Origin: Actinomadura macra NBRC 14102
GTDB taxonomy: Bacteria > Actinomycetota > Actinomycetes > Streptosporangiales > Streptosporangiaceae
Direction: 5' to 3'
Length of the DNA: 64,000 nt
Assembly (NCBI RefSeq): GCF_001552215.1
Contig: NZ_BCQT01000009.1
Coordinates: 434,001-498,000 of the forward strand
The notes beneath the pieces were generated by a model. It worked only from the letters and a program-made list of their open reading frames with translations. It was not told the origin of the DNA and ran no database searches. Each line of letters starts with the position of its first letter. Positions within the stretch are counted from its first letter, which is position 1. Of the stretch, positions 8,157-16,860 are shown in pieces. The translations under genes and the position numbers were made by a program.

Positions 8157-9407
8157 ATGGGCGAGATCGTCTTCACCGGCGGGTCGGTGTTCGACGGGAC
8201 GGGCGGACCCGCCTTCCCGGGCGAGGTGGTCGTGCGCGGCGACCGCATCGCCGCCGTCCGTCCCGGCCACTCCCTCGCGCCCGGGGACGAGGACGCCACG
8301 GTCATCGACTGCTCCGGGTCCACCGTCATGCCGGGGCTGGTCGAGGGGCATGCGCACCTGACGTTCCCCTCGGCCGTCGGGCACCTGGAGCCCGGCTTCA
8401 ACCCACCCGTGGACGTGTCGTTCTTCCAGCGTCCGCCCTCCGCGCACGAGCATCTCGCGCTCGCCGAGCGCAACGCCCGCATCCTCCTCGATGCCGGCTT
8501 CACCAGCGCCTACTCGGCCGGCTCGCTCACCCCGGGCAACGTCGAGGTCCAGCTCCGCGACGCGATCGCGTCCGGGAAGGTCCCCGGTCCTCGGCTGCGC
8601 GCCGCGAGCTTCGAGCGGGACAACAACCCCGTGCGGCACGGCGCCGAGAACATCACCCCGACCGGTCTGCGGCGCTTCATCGCCGAGCAGGCCGCGCTCG
8701 GATTCGACGCGGTCAAGCTGCTGTTGAGCAATGACGACGTGTTCGTCCCCGGCGGGTCGATGCAGACCCAGTACACCGCCGAGGAGGCCGCGGCGGCGGG
8801 CGCGGCGGCGCGGGAGGCCGGCGTCTGGCTCAACTGCCACGCCCAGAACCCCGAATCGATCAAGCTCGCCGTCCGCAACGGGTTCCGTTCGGTCTACCAC
8901 TGCTCCTACGCCGACGAGGAGGCGCTCGACCTCCTGGAGGAGCACCGGGACGAACTGTTCACCGCACCCGCGGTGGGAATCATGTGGGCCAACGTGCACG
9001 AGGCCCACGAGTTCGGCATCGACCACGCGACCGCCGAGCGCATGGGATCGGTCGCCCAGCTGGAGGCGCAGATCGCCCTCTACCCCGAGATGCGGCGGCG
9101 GGGCATCCGCGTCCTGCCCGGCGGCGACTACGGCTTCCCGCAGACCCCCATCGGTCGCAACGCCCGCGACCTGCAGCTCTTCGTGGACCTGTTCGGCTAC
9201 ACCCCGGCCGAGGCGCTCGTCGCCGCCACCAAACGGGGCGGTGAGGTCATGGACATGGCCGACGAACTAGGCGTCCTCGCCCCCGGGTTCCTCGCCGATG
9301 TGCTGGTCGTCCACGGCGATCCCACCCAGAACATCGCCCTCCTCCAGGACGCGGCGAACCTGACCGTGATCATGCAGGGTGGAAACCTGCACAAGAGAAC
9401 CCGCTGA
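8157..9407 (+). CDS. Metal-dependent amidohydrolase (imidazolonepropionase/dipeptidase-like)
   Basis: A 416-residue amidohydrolase-superfamily enzyme. It has the N-terminal small beta domain (IVFTGGSVFDGTGG), the HAH metal motif at residues 65-67 in PGLVEGHAHL, a likely carboxylated Lys in DAVKLLL, histidines in LNCHAQ and YHCSY, the catalytic Asp in GGDYGFP, and the C-terminal LAPGFLADVLVV strand. The family hydrolyses cyclic or linear C-N bonds. The ATG at 8157 follows AAGGAGCAGCGGC. It lies 82 bases after the second FAH gene and is probably the last gene of the operon. The IclR gene converges on it with 2 bases between. Substrate unknown. Confidence 0.87.
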   Translation: MGEIVFTGGSVFDGTGGPAFPGEVVVRGDRIAAVRPGHSLAPGDEDATVIDCSGSTVMPGLVEGHAHLTFPSAVGHLEPGFNPPVDVSFFQRPPSAHEHLALAERNARILLDAGFTSAYSAGSLTPGNVEVQLRDAIASGKVPGPRLRAASFERDNNPVRHGAENITPTGLRRFIAEQAALGFDAVKLLLSNDDVFVPGGSMQTQYTAEEAAAAGAAAREAGVWLNCHAQNPESIKLAVRNGFRSVYHCSYADEEALDLLEEHRDELFTAPAVGIMWANVHEAHEFGIDHATAERMGSVAQLEAQIALYPEMRRRGIRVLPGGDYGFPQTPIGRNARDLQLFVDLFGYTPAEALVAATKRGGEVMDMADELGVLAPGFLADVLVVHGDPTQNIALLQDAANLTVIMQGGNLHKRTR

Positions 9408-9409
9408 GC

Positions 9410-10339
9410 TCAACCCCGGCCGAGCAGCCGCGAGATCTCCCCGCACGTCTCCAGGACGAGCGGCCGTATCTCCCCCAGCAGCCGCGACATGGGCACCTGC
9501 GTCGCGGGAACGGCCACGTTCACCGCGGCCACCACCGCCCCCGACGCGTCCCGGACGGGCCCGGCCACCGACCGCAACCCGTAGGCCAGCTCCTCGTCCT
9601 GCACCGCCCAGCCCCGCCCGCGTGTCTCGGCCAGCGCGGGACGCAGCTCGTCCAATGACATGACCGCATTGGGCCCGGCCGAGCCGGCGAACGACTCGCC
9701 CGTCACGAGCCGTTCGAGCTCACCGCCGTCCAGGTGGGCGAGCAGCATCTTGCCCATCGAGGTACGGACGGCCGGAAGCCGCGATCCCACCTGGATGTTG
9801 GCCGTCACCAGGTCGTTGTTGCGCAGCCTGACCAGGTAGAGCACATGGTCGCCGGACAGCACGCCGAGGTTCACGGTCTGCCCGGTCGTCCCGACCAGCC
9901 TGCGCAACGGGCCGTCCGCGAGCTGCACCATGTCGAGGCCGCGCAACGCGGAGAAGCCCAGCGTCAGCACCTTCGGCGCCGGCCGGTAGGCACCGTCCGG
10001 CAACAGCTCCAGGAACCCCTCGGTCGCCAAGGTCGACGCCATCCGGAAGGCGGTCGGCAGCGGCAGCCCCGCCTCGGCGGCCATGTCGGTCAGCTTCATG
10101 GCGGGGCGCTGCTCGGAGAAGAGCCCGAGGATTCGCAGCCCCTTCGCCAGTGCCTCCACGTGGTAGCCGCCCCTGGGACCGGCCGGGCGGGGCGTCGCTT
10201 GGTTGCGCGGCGGCACAGTCGTCTCACTTCCCGCATTGGCACGCGAACACTGGGCTCCCATCCTACGGAAACCGGCCGAAGCGCGTACCGAGCGAACAAC
10301 GAGGCCACGGCGGGGAGCGACCGATCGCAACCGACACAT
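9410..10339 (-). CDS. IclR-family transcriptional regulator
   Basis: An N-terminal winged helix (EALAKGLRILGLFSE through LTDMAAEAGLPLPTAFRMASTLATEGFL) is followed by the IclR effector domain (QTVNLGVLSGDHVLYLVRL, SMGKMLLAHL, and the usual GLRSVAGPVRDASG near the C-terminus). These regulators bind small organic acids and usually repress adjacent catabolic operons. The ATG at 10339 has a GGAGGGAGG site with good spacing and gives 309 residues with an Arg-rich extension of about 65 residues before the HTH; the ATG at 10261 would give a more typical length but has a weak site. It faces the SDR-FAH-amidohydrolase operon, whose promoter holds a TGAAAGC/GCTTTCA palindrome. Confidence 0.88.
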   Translation of the reverse strand: MCRLRSVAPRRGLVVRSVRASAGFRRMGAQCSRANAGSETTVPPRNQATPRPAGPRGGYHVEALAKGLRILGLFSEQRPAMKLTDMAAEAGLPLPTAFRMASTLATEGFLELLPDGAYRPAPKVLTLGFSALRGLDMVQLADGPLRRLVGTTGQTVNLGVLSGDHVLYLVRLRNNDLVTANIQVGSRLPAVRTSMGKMLLAHLDGGELERLVTGESFAGSAGPNAVMSLDELRPALAETRGRGWAVQDEELAYGLRSVAGPVRDASGAVVAAVNVAVPATQVPMSRLLGEIRPLVLETCGEISRLLGRG

Positions 10340-10391
10340 CGATCGCCTCCCTCCAGTGACCACTCAGGCTCGCGAACGGAGGGCCCGAAAC

Positions 10392-11204
10392 TCAGTCCAC
10401 AAGCGCGCCGCCGGACAGATTGGCAACTGTCCCGGTCATGGCTCCGGCACGATCCGAAGCCAGGAAGGCGGCCGTCTCCGCTACCTCGGAGAGCGTCGGC
10501 AGCCTCTTGAGAAGTGTCCCCTGCGCCATTCCCCCTTCGTCGAGGAATTCCTGAACCGACTGTCCGGCCGCTGTCGCGAACTGTTGGAAGACGTCCTTGG
10601 TGTAGGAACCCTCTGCCGGCGCATCGACAACAGCGTGCGGACGGATGTCGACGACCCGGATGCCGTCGGGTGCCAGTTCCGCGGCCAGAAGGCGCGAGAA
10701 CGCCTCCTTGCCGGCCGCGCTCACGCCGTGCCCCAAGATGCCGCCGACAGCCAGTTTGGCGCCCGGCTCGGACAAGGTCAGGATGACGCCAGGACGACCG
10801 CGCCCCATGTGCCGTGCGACAGCCTTGCTCGTAATGAAAAGCGTCCGCAGAAAACCGTCGATCGGCCGCATGAACTCGTCCAGCGAGAGGTCCGCCAGCA
10901 CCGTCCCCTGGTCGTGTACGACGCTCACGGCGTTGAGAGCGATGTCGATGCTGCCGGCCGTCGCCGCGATCGCATCGGCGTGCTTTTCGACCGCCTGCTG
11001 ATCGAAGACGTCGACGAGCTCTGTTTCGACCGTTCCACTTGCGGCGGCGATATCACGCGCCACGGCGTCCAGCTTCGCCTGCGTCCGCCCGGCGATGAAG
11101 ACCCTCGCGCCTTCCCGCGCGAACACCCGCGCGATGGCGCCACCGATAGCGCCCCCGCCGCCATAGATGACGGCGTTCTTATTCTCCAGCAGCAAGCCAC
11201 TCAT
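10392..11204 (-). CDS. SDR-like protein lacking the catalytic Tyr and Lys
   Basis: A 270-residue Rossmann protein of the SDR family. The nucleotide motif is YGGGGAIGGA and a long SDR-like core and C-terminus (GAMTGTVANLSGGA) are present. The YxxxK motif is not: the aligned segment reads HGVSA (in GILGHGVSAAGKEAF), so Tyr is His and Lys is Ala, and the NAG motif is NAVS. The serine region (LTLSEPG) is kept. It may bind NAD(P) without the standard reaction, or use other residues. The ATG at 11204 follows GGAGAAAGCAA. It is the last gene of an operon with an MFS transporter (28-base gap) and an ArsR-SRPBCC fusion. Confidence 0.8.
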   Translation of the reverse strand: MSGLLLENKNAVIYGGGGAIGGAIARVFAREGARVFIAGRTQAKLDAVARDIAAASGTVETELVDVFDQQAVEKHADAIAATAGSIDIALNAVSVVHDQGTVLADLSLDEFMRPIDGFLRTLFITSKAVARHMGRGRPGVILTLSEPGAKLAVGGILGHGVSAAGKEAFSRLLAAELAPDGIRVVDIRPHAVVDAPAEGSYTKDVFQQFATAAGQSVQEFLDEGGMAQGTLLKRLPTLSEVAETAAFLASDRAGAMTGTVANLSGGALVD

Positions 11205-11232
11205 TTGCTTTCTCCATGTGATCGATTCATGA

Positions 11233-12477
11233 TTACGTACGTTCGGGGATCGCATCCGCCACCGCGGACTCCGCCGCCTCCCCGATGACCGGAGGCGTCA
11301 GGAGGCTGGCCGCCCAGGCGACCGGGATGGCGATCACCGCGATGACCAGACCGGTGATCACCGCGGACGAGGCGGTGAAGGCGCCGAGCGCCACACCACC
11401 GGAGTACGCGCCCAACGCGATGCCCACGTTGGCCGCGGAGGCGGGCAGCGAGGACGCCAGCTGCCCGCCCGGACCGGCCAGGCTCACCACGCGGTACTGC
11501 ATCGAGGGCACCATGCCCATGGCGAACAGGCCGAAAGCCAGCAGCGCCAGCGCCACGAGTACGGCGATCGTCCCGGCAAGGTAGAGCACCAGCAGGGAGA
11601 CCGCCACGCCGACGGCACCGACGATCAGGGTGCGCGCGGCATTCTGATCGGCGAACCGGCCACCGGCGAACGAGCCCACCGCGGTGGCCACACCGTAGGC
11701 CAGGAGGAACAAGCTGATCAGCGCGCCGGAGATGCCCGTGACGTCCTCCAGAAACGGCACGATGTACGTCAGCGCCGAGTAGACCGCCGCGAACGCCACG
11801 ACGTTCACGGCCAGTGCGGCGAGCACCCGCGGCGCGAACGCGTACCTGGCCTGGCTCCCCGCGCCGCCGCCGGTGCTGGGCATGGACGGGATCAGGGCCA
11901 GCGTGGCGATCAGTGCCACCACACCGAGCACGGCGACCGCGGTGAACGAGCCGCGCCAGCCCAGCACCTGCCCGACCAGCGTGCCCAGTGGCACACCGAA
12001 CGCGGTCGACACGAAGAGGCCGGAGACGACCACGGAGATCGCCCGCCCCATCCGCTCCGGCGGAACGATCGACATCGCCAGGACGAACCCGACGGCGACG
12101 AACAGCCCGTGCAGCGCCCCGATGCTGGTACGCACCACGACGAACAGGCCGAAGCTGCTGGTCAGCACCGGGACCAGCGTGAGGAGGATGACCAGGACGA
12201 CCGTGCCGACCAGGATCGTCCGCTTGTTCACCTTGATCGTCAGTGCGGTCAGGATCGGGCCGCCGATGGCCAGGCCCAACGCGTACGCGGTCACCAGCAC
12301 ACCGGCCGTGGGGATGGAGACCTCAAGGTCCGCGGCGATCAGGTTGAGCAGCCCGACCACGAGCAGTTCGCTGCTGCCCAGCACGAACATCCCCAAGAAC
12401 AGCGTGGCCAAAGCAAGATTCGTCTCGCCCCGACTCAGCGCTCCCCCGTGAGCACCCGTCCTGATGGCACGGCTCAT
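11233..12477 (-). CDS. MFS transporter, DHA1 drug/sugar efflux type
   Basis: A 414-residue integral membrane protein with about twelve hydrophobic helices and a short central loop. It resembles AraJ/Cml-type exporters: the N-terminus reads LFLGMFVLGSSELLVVGLL, and a motif-A-like loop lies after helix 2. Such proteins expel antibiotics, sugars or organic acids by proton antiport. The start overlaps the stop of the ArsR-SRPBCC gene by 4 bases, so the pair is translationally coupled and the transporter is almost certainly under that regulator. The exported compound is unknown. Confidence 0.88.
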   Translation of the reverse strand: MSRAIRTGAHGGALSRGETNLALATLFLGMFVLGSSELLVVGLLNLIAADLEVSIPTAGVLVTAYALGLAIGGPILTALTIKVNKRTILVGTVVLVILLTLVPVLTSSFGLFVVVRTSIGALHGLFVAVGFVLAMSIVPPERMGRAISVVVSGLFVSTAFGVPLGTLVGQVLGWRGSFTAVAVLGVVALIATLALIPSMPSTGGGAGSQARYAFAPRVLAALAVNVVAFAAVYSALTYIVPFLEDVTGISGALISLFLLAYGVATAVGSFAGGRFADQNAARTLIVGAVGVAVSLLVLYLAGTIAVLVALALLAFGLFAMGMVPSMQYRVVSLAGPGGQLASSLPASAANVGIALGAYSGGVALGAFTASSAVITGLVIAVIAIPVAWAASLLTPPVIGEAAESAVADAIPERT

Positions 12478-13289
12478 GACTGCTCCGGCGCCTCCCAGGG
12501 CGCCACCGGCAGGACCGCCCCGGTCTCCAGCAGCGTCTTGAGGTTGGCGAGCACCGCCGGCCAGCCGCTCGAGATGCCGTTCAGCATCTCCTCGTTGGGC
12601 AGGTTCTCGTGGGTCACGGTCAGCCGGACGATGTCACCGTACGGTTCGATCAGGAAGGTGACGACCGATGGCCCGTCGACCCGCTCCTCGCGCGGGGAGT
12701 CCTCGAAGGTGACGGTGAGCCGGGTCGGTGCCTGCACCTCAAGCACGGTGCCGACAACGTCGATGGCGCCGGAACCGTCGACACGGCGGTGCTCCCAGGA
12801 CGAGCCGACCTGCCAGTCGGACACGTTGGCGTGGTGCCAGTACTGCGAGGTCAGGTCCGCGTCGGTGAGCGCCTTCCACACCTGCTCGGCGGTCGCCTTG
12901 ATGTAGGTGACGTAGACGTACGTCGGAATGGTCGTGGTCGTCTCGCTCATTGCGTACTCCTCTGCTCGGTCTCGGATGGTGCTCAGGGCTGCCAGTCGCG
13001 GCGCGTCGTACGCCGCGATCCAGCGCTCCCCGATCTCGTGGATCGGGGCGGGATTGAGGTAGTGCAGGCGCTCCCGCCCTCGCCGTACAACGACGACGAG
13101 GTTGGCCTGCGCCAGCAGGTCGAGGTGCTGGGTCGCCGACTGGCGCGCCATCTCAAGGCTGCGGCAGAGCTCGGTGAGCGTCTGCCCGTTCCGCTGACGG
13201 AGCCGGTCGAGGAGCAGGCGCCGGGTCGGATCGGCCAACGCCTTGAACACCAGATCGAGGACGTCCTGCTGTGCGGTCACAGGGTCCAT
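12474..13289 (-). CDS. ArsR-type winged-helix regulator fused to an SRPBCC (AHSA1-like) domain
   Basis: A 271-residue fusion. Residues 1-100 are an ArsR helix-turn-helix (VFKALADPTRRLLLDRL, TLTELCRSLEMARQSATQHLDLL, VVRRGRERLHYLNP). A short linker leads to an SRPBCC ligand-binding domain from about residue 115 (YVYVTYIKATAEQVWKALTD, SDWQVGSSWEHRR, LTVTHENLP). No metal-binding Cys pairs are present, so a hydrophobic ligand held in the SRPBCC cavity is the likelier signal. The ATG at 13289 sits immediately beside a perfect 22-bp palindrome, so autorepression is likely. Upstream in-frame starts (to 13361) would put the palindrome inside the coding region. It heads an operon with an MFS exporter and an SDR-like protein. 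Confidence 0.85.
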   Translation of the reverse strand: MDPVTAQQDVLDLVFKALADPTRRLLLDRLRQRNGQTLTELCRSLEMARQSATQHLDLLAQANLVVVVRRGRERLHYLNPAPIHEIGERWIAAYDAPRLAALSTIRDRAEEYAMSETTTTIPTYVYVTYIKATAEQVWKALTDADLTSQYWHHANVSDWQVGSSWEHRRVDGSGAIDVVGTVLEVQAPTRLTVTFEDSPREERVDGPSVVTFLIEPYGDIVRLTVTHENLPNEEMLNGISSGWPAVLANLKTLLETGAVLPVAPWEAPEQS

Positions 13290-13311
13290 TATGCAGGTAT
13301 TTACCTGCATA
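13290..13311. promoter_or_regulatory. Perfect 22-bp palindrome, probable operator of the ArsR-SRPBCC gene
   Basis: TATGCAGGTA (13290-13299), a TT centre, then TACCTGCATA (13302-13311): both 10-bp arms match without error. It directly abuts the chosen start codon (13289-13287), so a bound regulator would cover the ribosome site or a leaderless transcription start. ArsR-family repressors commonly bind such 12-2-12-type palindromes over their own promoters. Confidence 0.75.
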
Positions 13312-13473
13312 TGCCAGAGTAATCCCTCACCAACCGTCAGCAACGTCGCCCAGCGCACCACGCCACAGGCTCAGCCGGACCTGGATCTCCTCATCAACAA
13401 CCCCGCCCCGCACGACGATGACGGGCGGCCGAAGGCATCGCGCTCACGAGCTCATGGCGCCCCAGACACACAG

Positions 13474-13506
13474 AGACCCCGCTCCCTACACCGGGGAACG
13501 GGGTCT
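13474..13506 (-). terminator. Hairpin downstream of tRNA-Val
   Basis: AGACCCCG (13474-13481) pairs with CGGGGTCT (13499-13506), extended inside by TCCC/GGGA after one mismatch. It begins 9 bases beyond the 3' end of the tRNA. A short T-run is present only on the plus-strand side (CTTTCG), so orientation is not certain. Confidence 0.55.
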
Positions 13507-13514
13507 TTCGCAGG

Positions 13515-13586
13515 TGGGCGCGGACGGTTTCGAACCGCCGACTTCTCGCTTGTAAGGCGAGTGCTCTACCCCTGAGCTACGCGCCC
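13515..13586 (-). tRNA. tRNA-Val (anticodon TAC)
   Basis: A 72-nt cloverleaf on the minus strand. The acceptor stem GGGCGCG pairs with CGCGCCC, with discriminator A. The D stem is GCTC/GAGC, the anticodon stem CTCGC/GCGAG holds loop CTTACAA giving anticodon TAC, and the T stem GGCGG/CCGTC encloses TTCGAAA. It reads GUA valine codons. CCA is not encoded and must be added after transcription. Confidence 0.95.
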
Positions 13587-13675
13587 GCGTGCTCGTGACC
13601 GGGAAAGCGTACCCGGTTCGCGGTGGGTAGTGCGAAACGGTGCGGAGGGCGCGAACCGGGTACGGGGGCGACCCG

Positions 13676-15130
13676 TCAGGAGGTGCCCAGGTGGACCCAG
13701 ACTCCCTTGACCTCGGTGTAGGCGTCGATGGCGTAGGGGCCCATCTCGCGGCCCCAGCCGCTGGACTTATAGCCGCCCCAGGGGGCGGCGGCGTCGGGGA
13801 TGGGGAGCATGTTGACGAAGACGGCGCCGGCGCGGATTTCGGCGGCCAGGTGGTGGGCGGTGGCGAGGTCGCTGGTCCAGAGGGAGGCGGCCAGGCCGAA
13901 GTCGGTGTCGTTGGCGCGGGCGGCGAGTTCCTCGGGGTCGTCGTAGGCCAGGACGGGCAGGACGGGGCCGAAGATCTCCTCGCGGGCGATGGTCATGTCG
14001 TCGGTGACGCCGCCGAAGACGGTGGGGCGGTAGAAGTAGCCGTCGGCGAGGGGGCCGTCGGCGCGTTCGCCTCCGGTGACCAGTTGGGCGCCCTGCTTCT
14101 CGCCGGTGCGGACGTAGGAGTCGACCTGGGAGAGGTGGTCCAGGGATACGAGGGGGCCGATCTGGGTCTCGGGGTCCAGGCCGGGGCCGAGGCGGAGGCC
14201 GGAGGCGGCCTCGGCGAGCTTCTCGGTGAACTCGTCGGCGCGGCGGCGGTCGACGTAGAGGCGGGTGTAGGCGGCGCAGACCTGGCCGCTGTTGAGGAGG
14301 GCGCCTTGCAGGTTGCCTGCGACGGCGAGGTCGATGTCGGCGTCGCGGGCGATGACGCTGGGGGCCTTGCCGCCGAGTTCGAGGGTGACGCGCTTGAGGT
14401 TGCCGGCGGACGCCTTGACGATCTCGCGTCCGACGGAGCTGGAGCCGGTGAAGGAGACCTTGTCGACGTGGGGGTGCGCGACCAGGGCCTTGCCCGCGGA
14501 CGGGCCGCCGGTGAGCAGGTTGACCACGCCGGGCGGGAAGCCCGCACGCTCGCAGAGTTCGACGAGCCTGACGGTGGTGAGGGGGGTCTGCTCGGCCGGC
14601 TTGATGATCACCGTGTTGCCGCAGGCGAGGGCGGGGGCCAGTTTCCAGGCGGCGATCATCAGCGGGAAGTTCCACGGGGTGATCAACGCGCAGACGCCGA
14701 CCGGCTCGCGGCGGGTGTAGTGCAGGGTGTCCGGGAAGGAGATCGGGGACACCGAGCCCTCGATCTTGGTGCACCAGCCGGCGAAGTAGCGGAAATGCTC
14801 GGCGGCGCCGGTGACGCTCACCGAGTGCGCGACGCCGAGGGGCTGGCCCTGGTCGCGGGTCTCCAACTCGGCCAGCTCGGCCTCGTGCTCCTCGATCAGG
14901 TCGGCGACTCGCCAGAGGAGGCGGGCGCGCGCGCTTGGCGGGATGGCAGCCCAGGAGGCGTCGTTCAAAGCTGCGCGGGCCGCATCGACCGCCTTGTCGA
15001 CGTCCTGTGGCCCGGCCTCGGCGCAGACTCCGAGCATCTTCCCGGTGGCGGGGTCGGACGTGGTGAACTCGGCGCCGTCGGCGGCCCCGGTCCACTCTCC
15101 GTTGATGAAGAGCTGGGCTTTCGTGCTCAT
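13676..15130 (-). CDS. NAD(P)-dependent aldehyde dehydrogenase
   Basis: A 484-residue ALDH. The motif TPWNFPLM marks the cofactor-binding domain, VSFTGSSSVGREI the Rossmann glycine segment, LELGGKAPS the catalytic Glu, and NSGQVCAAYTR the nucleophilic Cys; EEIFGPVLPV and the C-terminal PWGGYKSSGWGREMG are also typical. It oxidises an aldehyde to a carboxylic acid. TAAAGGGAGGCCACC precedes the ATG. An AraC regulator lies 89 bases upstream on the same strand and a GMC alcohol oxidoreductase is divergently encoded beyond that, so a two-step alcohol-aldehyde-acid oxidation is plausible; choline-like or aromatic alcohols cannot be separated by sequence alone. Confidence 0.92.
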   Translation of the reverse strand: MSTKAQLFINGEWTGAADGAEFTTSDPATGKMLGVCAEAGPQDVDKAVDAARAALNDASWAAIPPSARARLLWRVADLIEEHEAELAELETRDQGQPLGVAHSVSVTGAAEHFRYFAGWCTKIEGSVSPISFPDTLHYTRREPVGVCALITPWNFPLMIAAWKLAPALACGNTVIIKPAEQTPLTTVRLVELCERAGFPPGVVNLLTGGPSAGKALVAHPHVDKVSFTGSSSVGREIVKASAGNLKRVTLELGGKAPSVIARDADIDLAVAGNLQGALLNSGQVCAAYTRLYVDRRRADEFTEKLAEAASGLRLGPGLDPETQIGPLVSLDHLSQVDSYVRTGEKQGAQLVTGGERADGPLADGYFYRPTVFGGVTDDMTIAREEIFGPVLPVLAYDDPEELAARANDTDFGLAASLWTSDLATAHHLAAEIRAGAVFVNMLPIPDAAAPWGGYKSSGWGREMGPYAIDAYTEVKGVWVHLGTS

Positions 15131-15219
15131 GGTGGCCTCCCTTTAGCCTGCGGCACCAGCTTCGCGGGCCCGGCTTGGGGAGTCTTGTCTGTCTCTGTAC
15201 GGGTGTTGACTGAGCCTGA

Positions 15220-16176
15220 TCATTCCCCCGTGATCGTCACCCGGTACTCGCGGGGGCTGGCGCCGTAGGCGGCCTTGAACAGGCGGCTGAAGTGCGCGGC
15301 GTCGACGAAGCCCCAGCGGGCGCCTATCGCGCTGACCGGGCGGTTGAGCTGGAGGGGGTCGCGCAGGTCGCGGCGGCAGTGCTCCAGCCGGCGCTGCTTG
15401 ATCCACATCGAGACCGTGGTGCCCTCCTCGCGGAAGAGCTTGTACAGGTGCCGCGAGGAGACGAAATGCGCGGCGGCGATGCCGTCCGGGGACAGGTCCG
15501 GGTCGTCGAGATGGCGCTCGATGTAGGCGCGGACGCGGATCAGCAGGGCGCGGCGGCTCGCGTCGGGGGTGGGGGTCGAGACGTCCAGGCGCTCGGCGAG
15601 CAACGTCACGAGCAGGTCCACGATGTTGTCGCCGAGGCGCACGCCGCCCTGTTCGTCCAGCTCGTCGAGGGTCCGGGCGAGTTGGACGAGGAACGGCGAC
15701 AGCAGCGCCCCCACGCCCTGGCGGCCGGAGATCCGGGTGGCCGTGATCCCGGCGATGGCCTCCTCGGGAAGGTGCAGGAGACGGCGCGGGACCATCAGGA
15801 CGAGCTGGCGGTAGGAGTCGTCGAACGCCAGCGTGTAGGGGCGGGTCGTGTCGTAGATCGTGAAGTCGCCGGGGACGAGCGCGGCCTCGCGGCCGTCCTG
15901 GGTGAGCAGGCAGTAGCCGCTGAGCTGGACGCCGAGCTTGTAGTAGCCGGGATCGGACTGGGCGATCTGGGCGCCGGTCCGGCGCACCACGTGGGAGGTG
16001 GCCGCGACCTCGGCCACTTTCAGTGCCCCCAGTTCGCAGCCGCGCATGCGGCCGTCGAAGCGGTCCGGACGGGACGTGTCCGAGCGCAGTGGAACGAACA
16101 TTTCCGAGACCGAGCTGCGCCAGAACTCAAAGCGTTCACGGACGGGCAGATCGGTAGTGCGGATGAGCATGGACAT
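15220..16176 (-). CDS. AraC-family regulator with AraC_binding_2-type sensor domain
   Basis: A 318-residue protein. The N-terminal half (RERFEFWRSSVSEMFVPL, then AQSDPGYYKLGVQLSGYCLLTQDGREA) matches the ligand-binding domain of the ALDH-linked AraC group such as FeaR-like regulators. The C-terminal third has two helix-turn-helix units (SPDGIAAAHFVSSRHLYKLF and SAIGARWGFVDAAHFSRLFK) ending in YGASPREYR. It sits just upstream of the aldehyde dehydrogenase on the same strand and probably activates it. The ATG at 16176 begins MSMLIRTTDLPV, matching the domain start; a longer frame to 16224 is possible. Confidence 0.88.
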   Translation of the reverse strand: MSMLIRTTDLPVRERFEFWRSSVSEMFVPLRSDTSRPDRFDGRMRGCELGALKVAEVAATSHVVRRTGAQIAQSDPGYYKLGVQLSGYCLLTQDGREAALVPGDFTIYDTTRPYTLAFDDSYRQLVLMVPRRLLHLPEEAIAGITATRISGRQGVGALLSPFLVQLARTLDELDEQGGVRLGDNIVDLLVTLLAERLDVSTPTPDASRRALLIRVRAYIERHLDDPDLSPDGIAAAHFVSSRHLYKLFREEGTTVSMWIKQRRLEHCRRDLRDPLQLNRPVSAIGARWGFVDAAHFSRLFKAAYGASPREYRVTITGE

Positions 16177-16251
16177 GCGTGTTTTCCCAGGTGAGATCCC
16201 CGGCCTCCCGCACACATACTGCACTGCCGGAGGCCGGTCGCACCAGGGGTC

Positions 16252-16644
16252 TCAGTCCATCGCCGCACGGACAAGGTGCGTGTCGCAGAACTGCTCGAAC
16301 CCGATGACCTTGCCGTCCTGGACCCGCCACACGTGGACGAAGCGGACGCGCATGGACCGTCCGGTCTCACGGTAGGTGCCCGAGTAGTGGCCGATCCCGA
16401 CCACGGTGCCGCCCTCGCCGTCGACGATCTCCTCGGCGTCGGCGCGGAAGCCCTTCCAGTCCTGGCCCAGGCGGCCGAACACGCCGGCCTTGATCGCGTC
16501 GGTGCCGACGTAGGTGCCCGCATAGGGGAATCCGGCCATCTCGGTCCACTCGATGCCGTCGGCGAACGCCTCGACCATGCCGTCCAGGTCGCCCCGGTCG
16601 GAGGCCGCGTAGTGGGCCTTGATGATGTCGGACGCCTCGCTCAT
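16252..16644 (-). CDS. SnoaL-like (NTF2 fold) protein
   Basis: A 130-residue single-domain NTF2-like protein (IIKAHYAASDRGDLDGMVEAFADGIEWTEM at the start, VRFVHVWRVQDGKVIGFEQF at the end). Members act as small cyclases, isomerases or binding proteins for hydrophobic compounds. The start has GAGAGGG upstream. It lies 75 bases upstream of the AraC gene on the same strand and is divergent from the GMC oxidoreductase, so it probably belongs to the same catabolic group. No catalytic assignment can be made. Confidence 0.82.
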   Translation of the reverse strand: MSEASDIIKAHYAASDRGDLDGMVEAFADGIEWTEMAGFPYAGTYVGTDAIKAGVFGRLGQDWKGFRADAEEIVDGEGGTVVGIGHYSGTYRETGRSMRVRFVHVWRVQDGKVIGFEQFCDTHLVRAAMD

Positions 16645-16860
16645 GGTTGCCCTCTCGTCGGTTCGGATCGCTCCTGGGACACCTCGCCCCCGGGAGCCGG
16701 TCGCTTGCCAGTCGAGCACATCATCGGTTGGACATGCTCTCTTGGCTCTGTCTGAACAATGCTTGTCTGTGGCGGCACGACACGCGGCGGCCCGGCCGGA
16801 TCCCGGGCGTCCGTGCCTACGCTGACCGCCAATCAGCGGATCAGAGCGGGAGGCCCTTGG

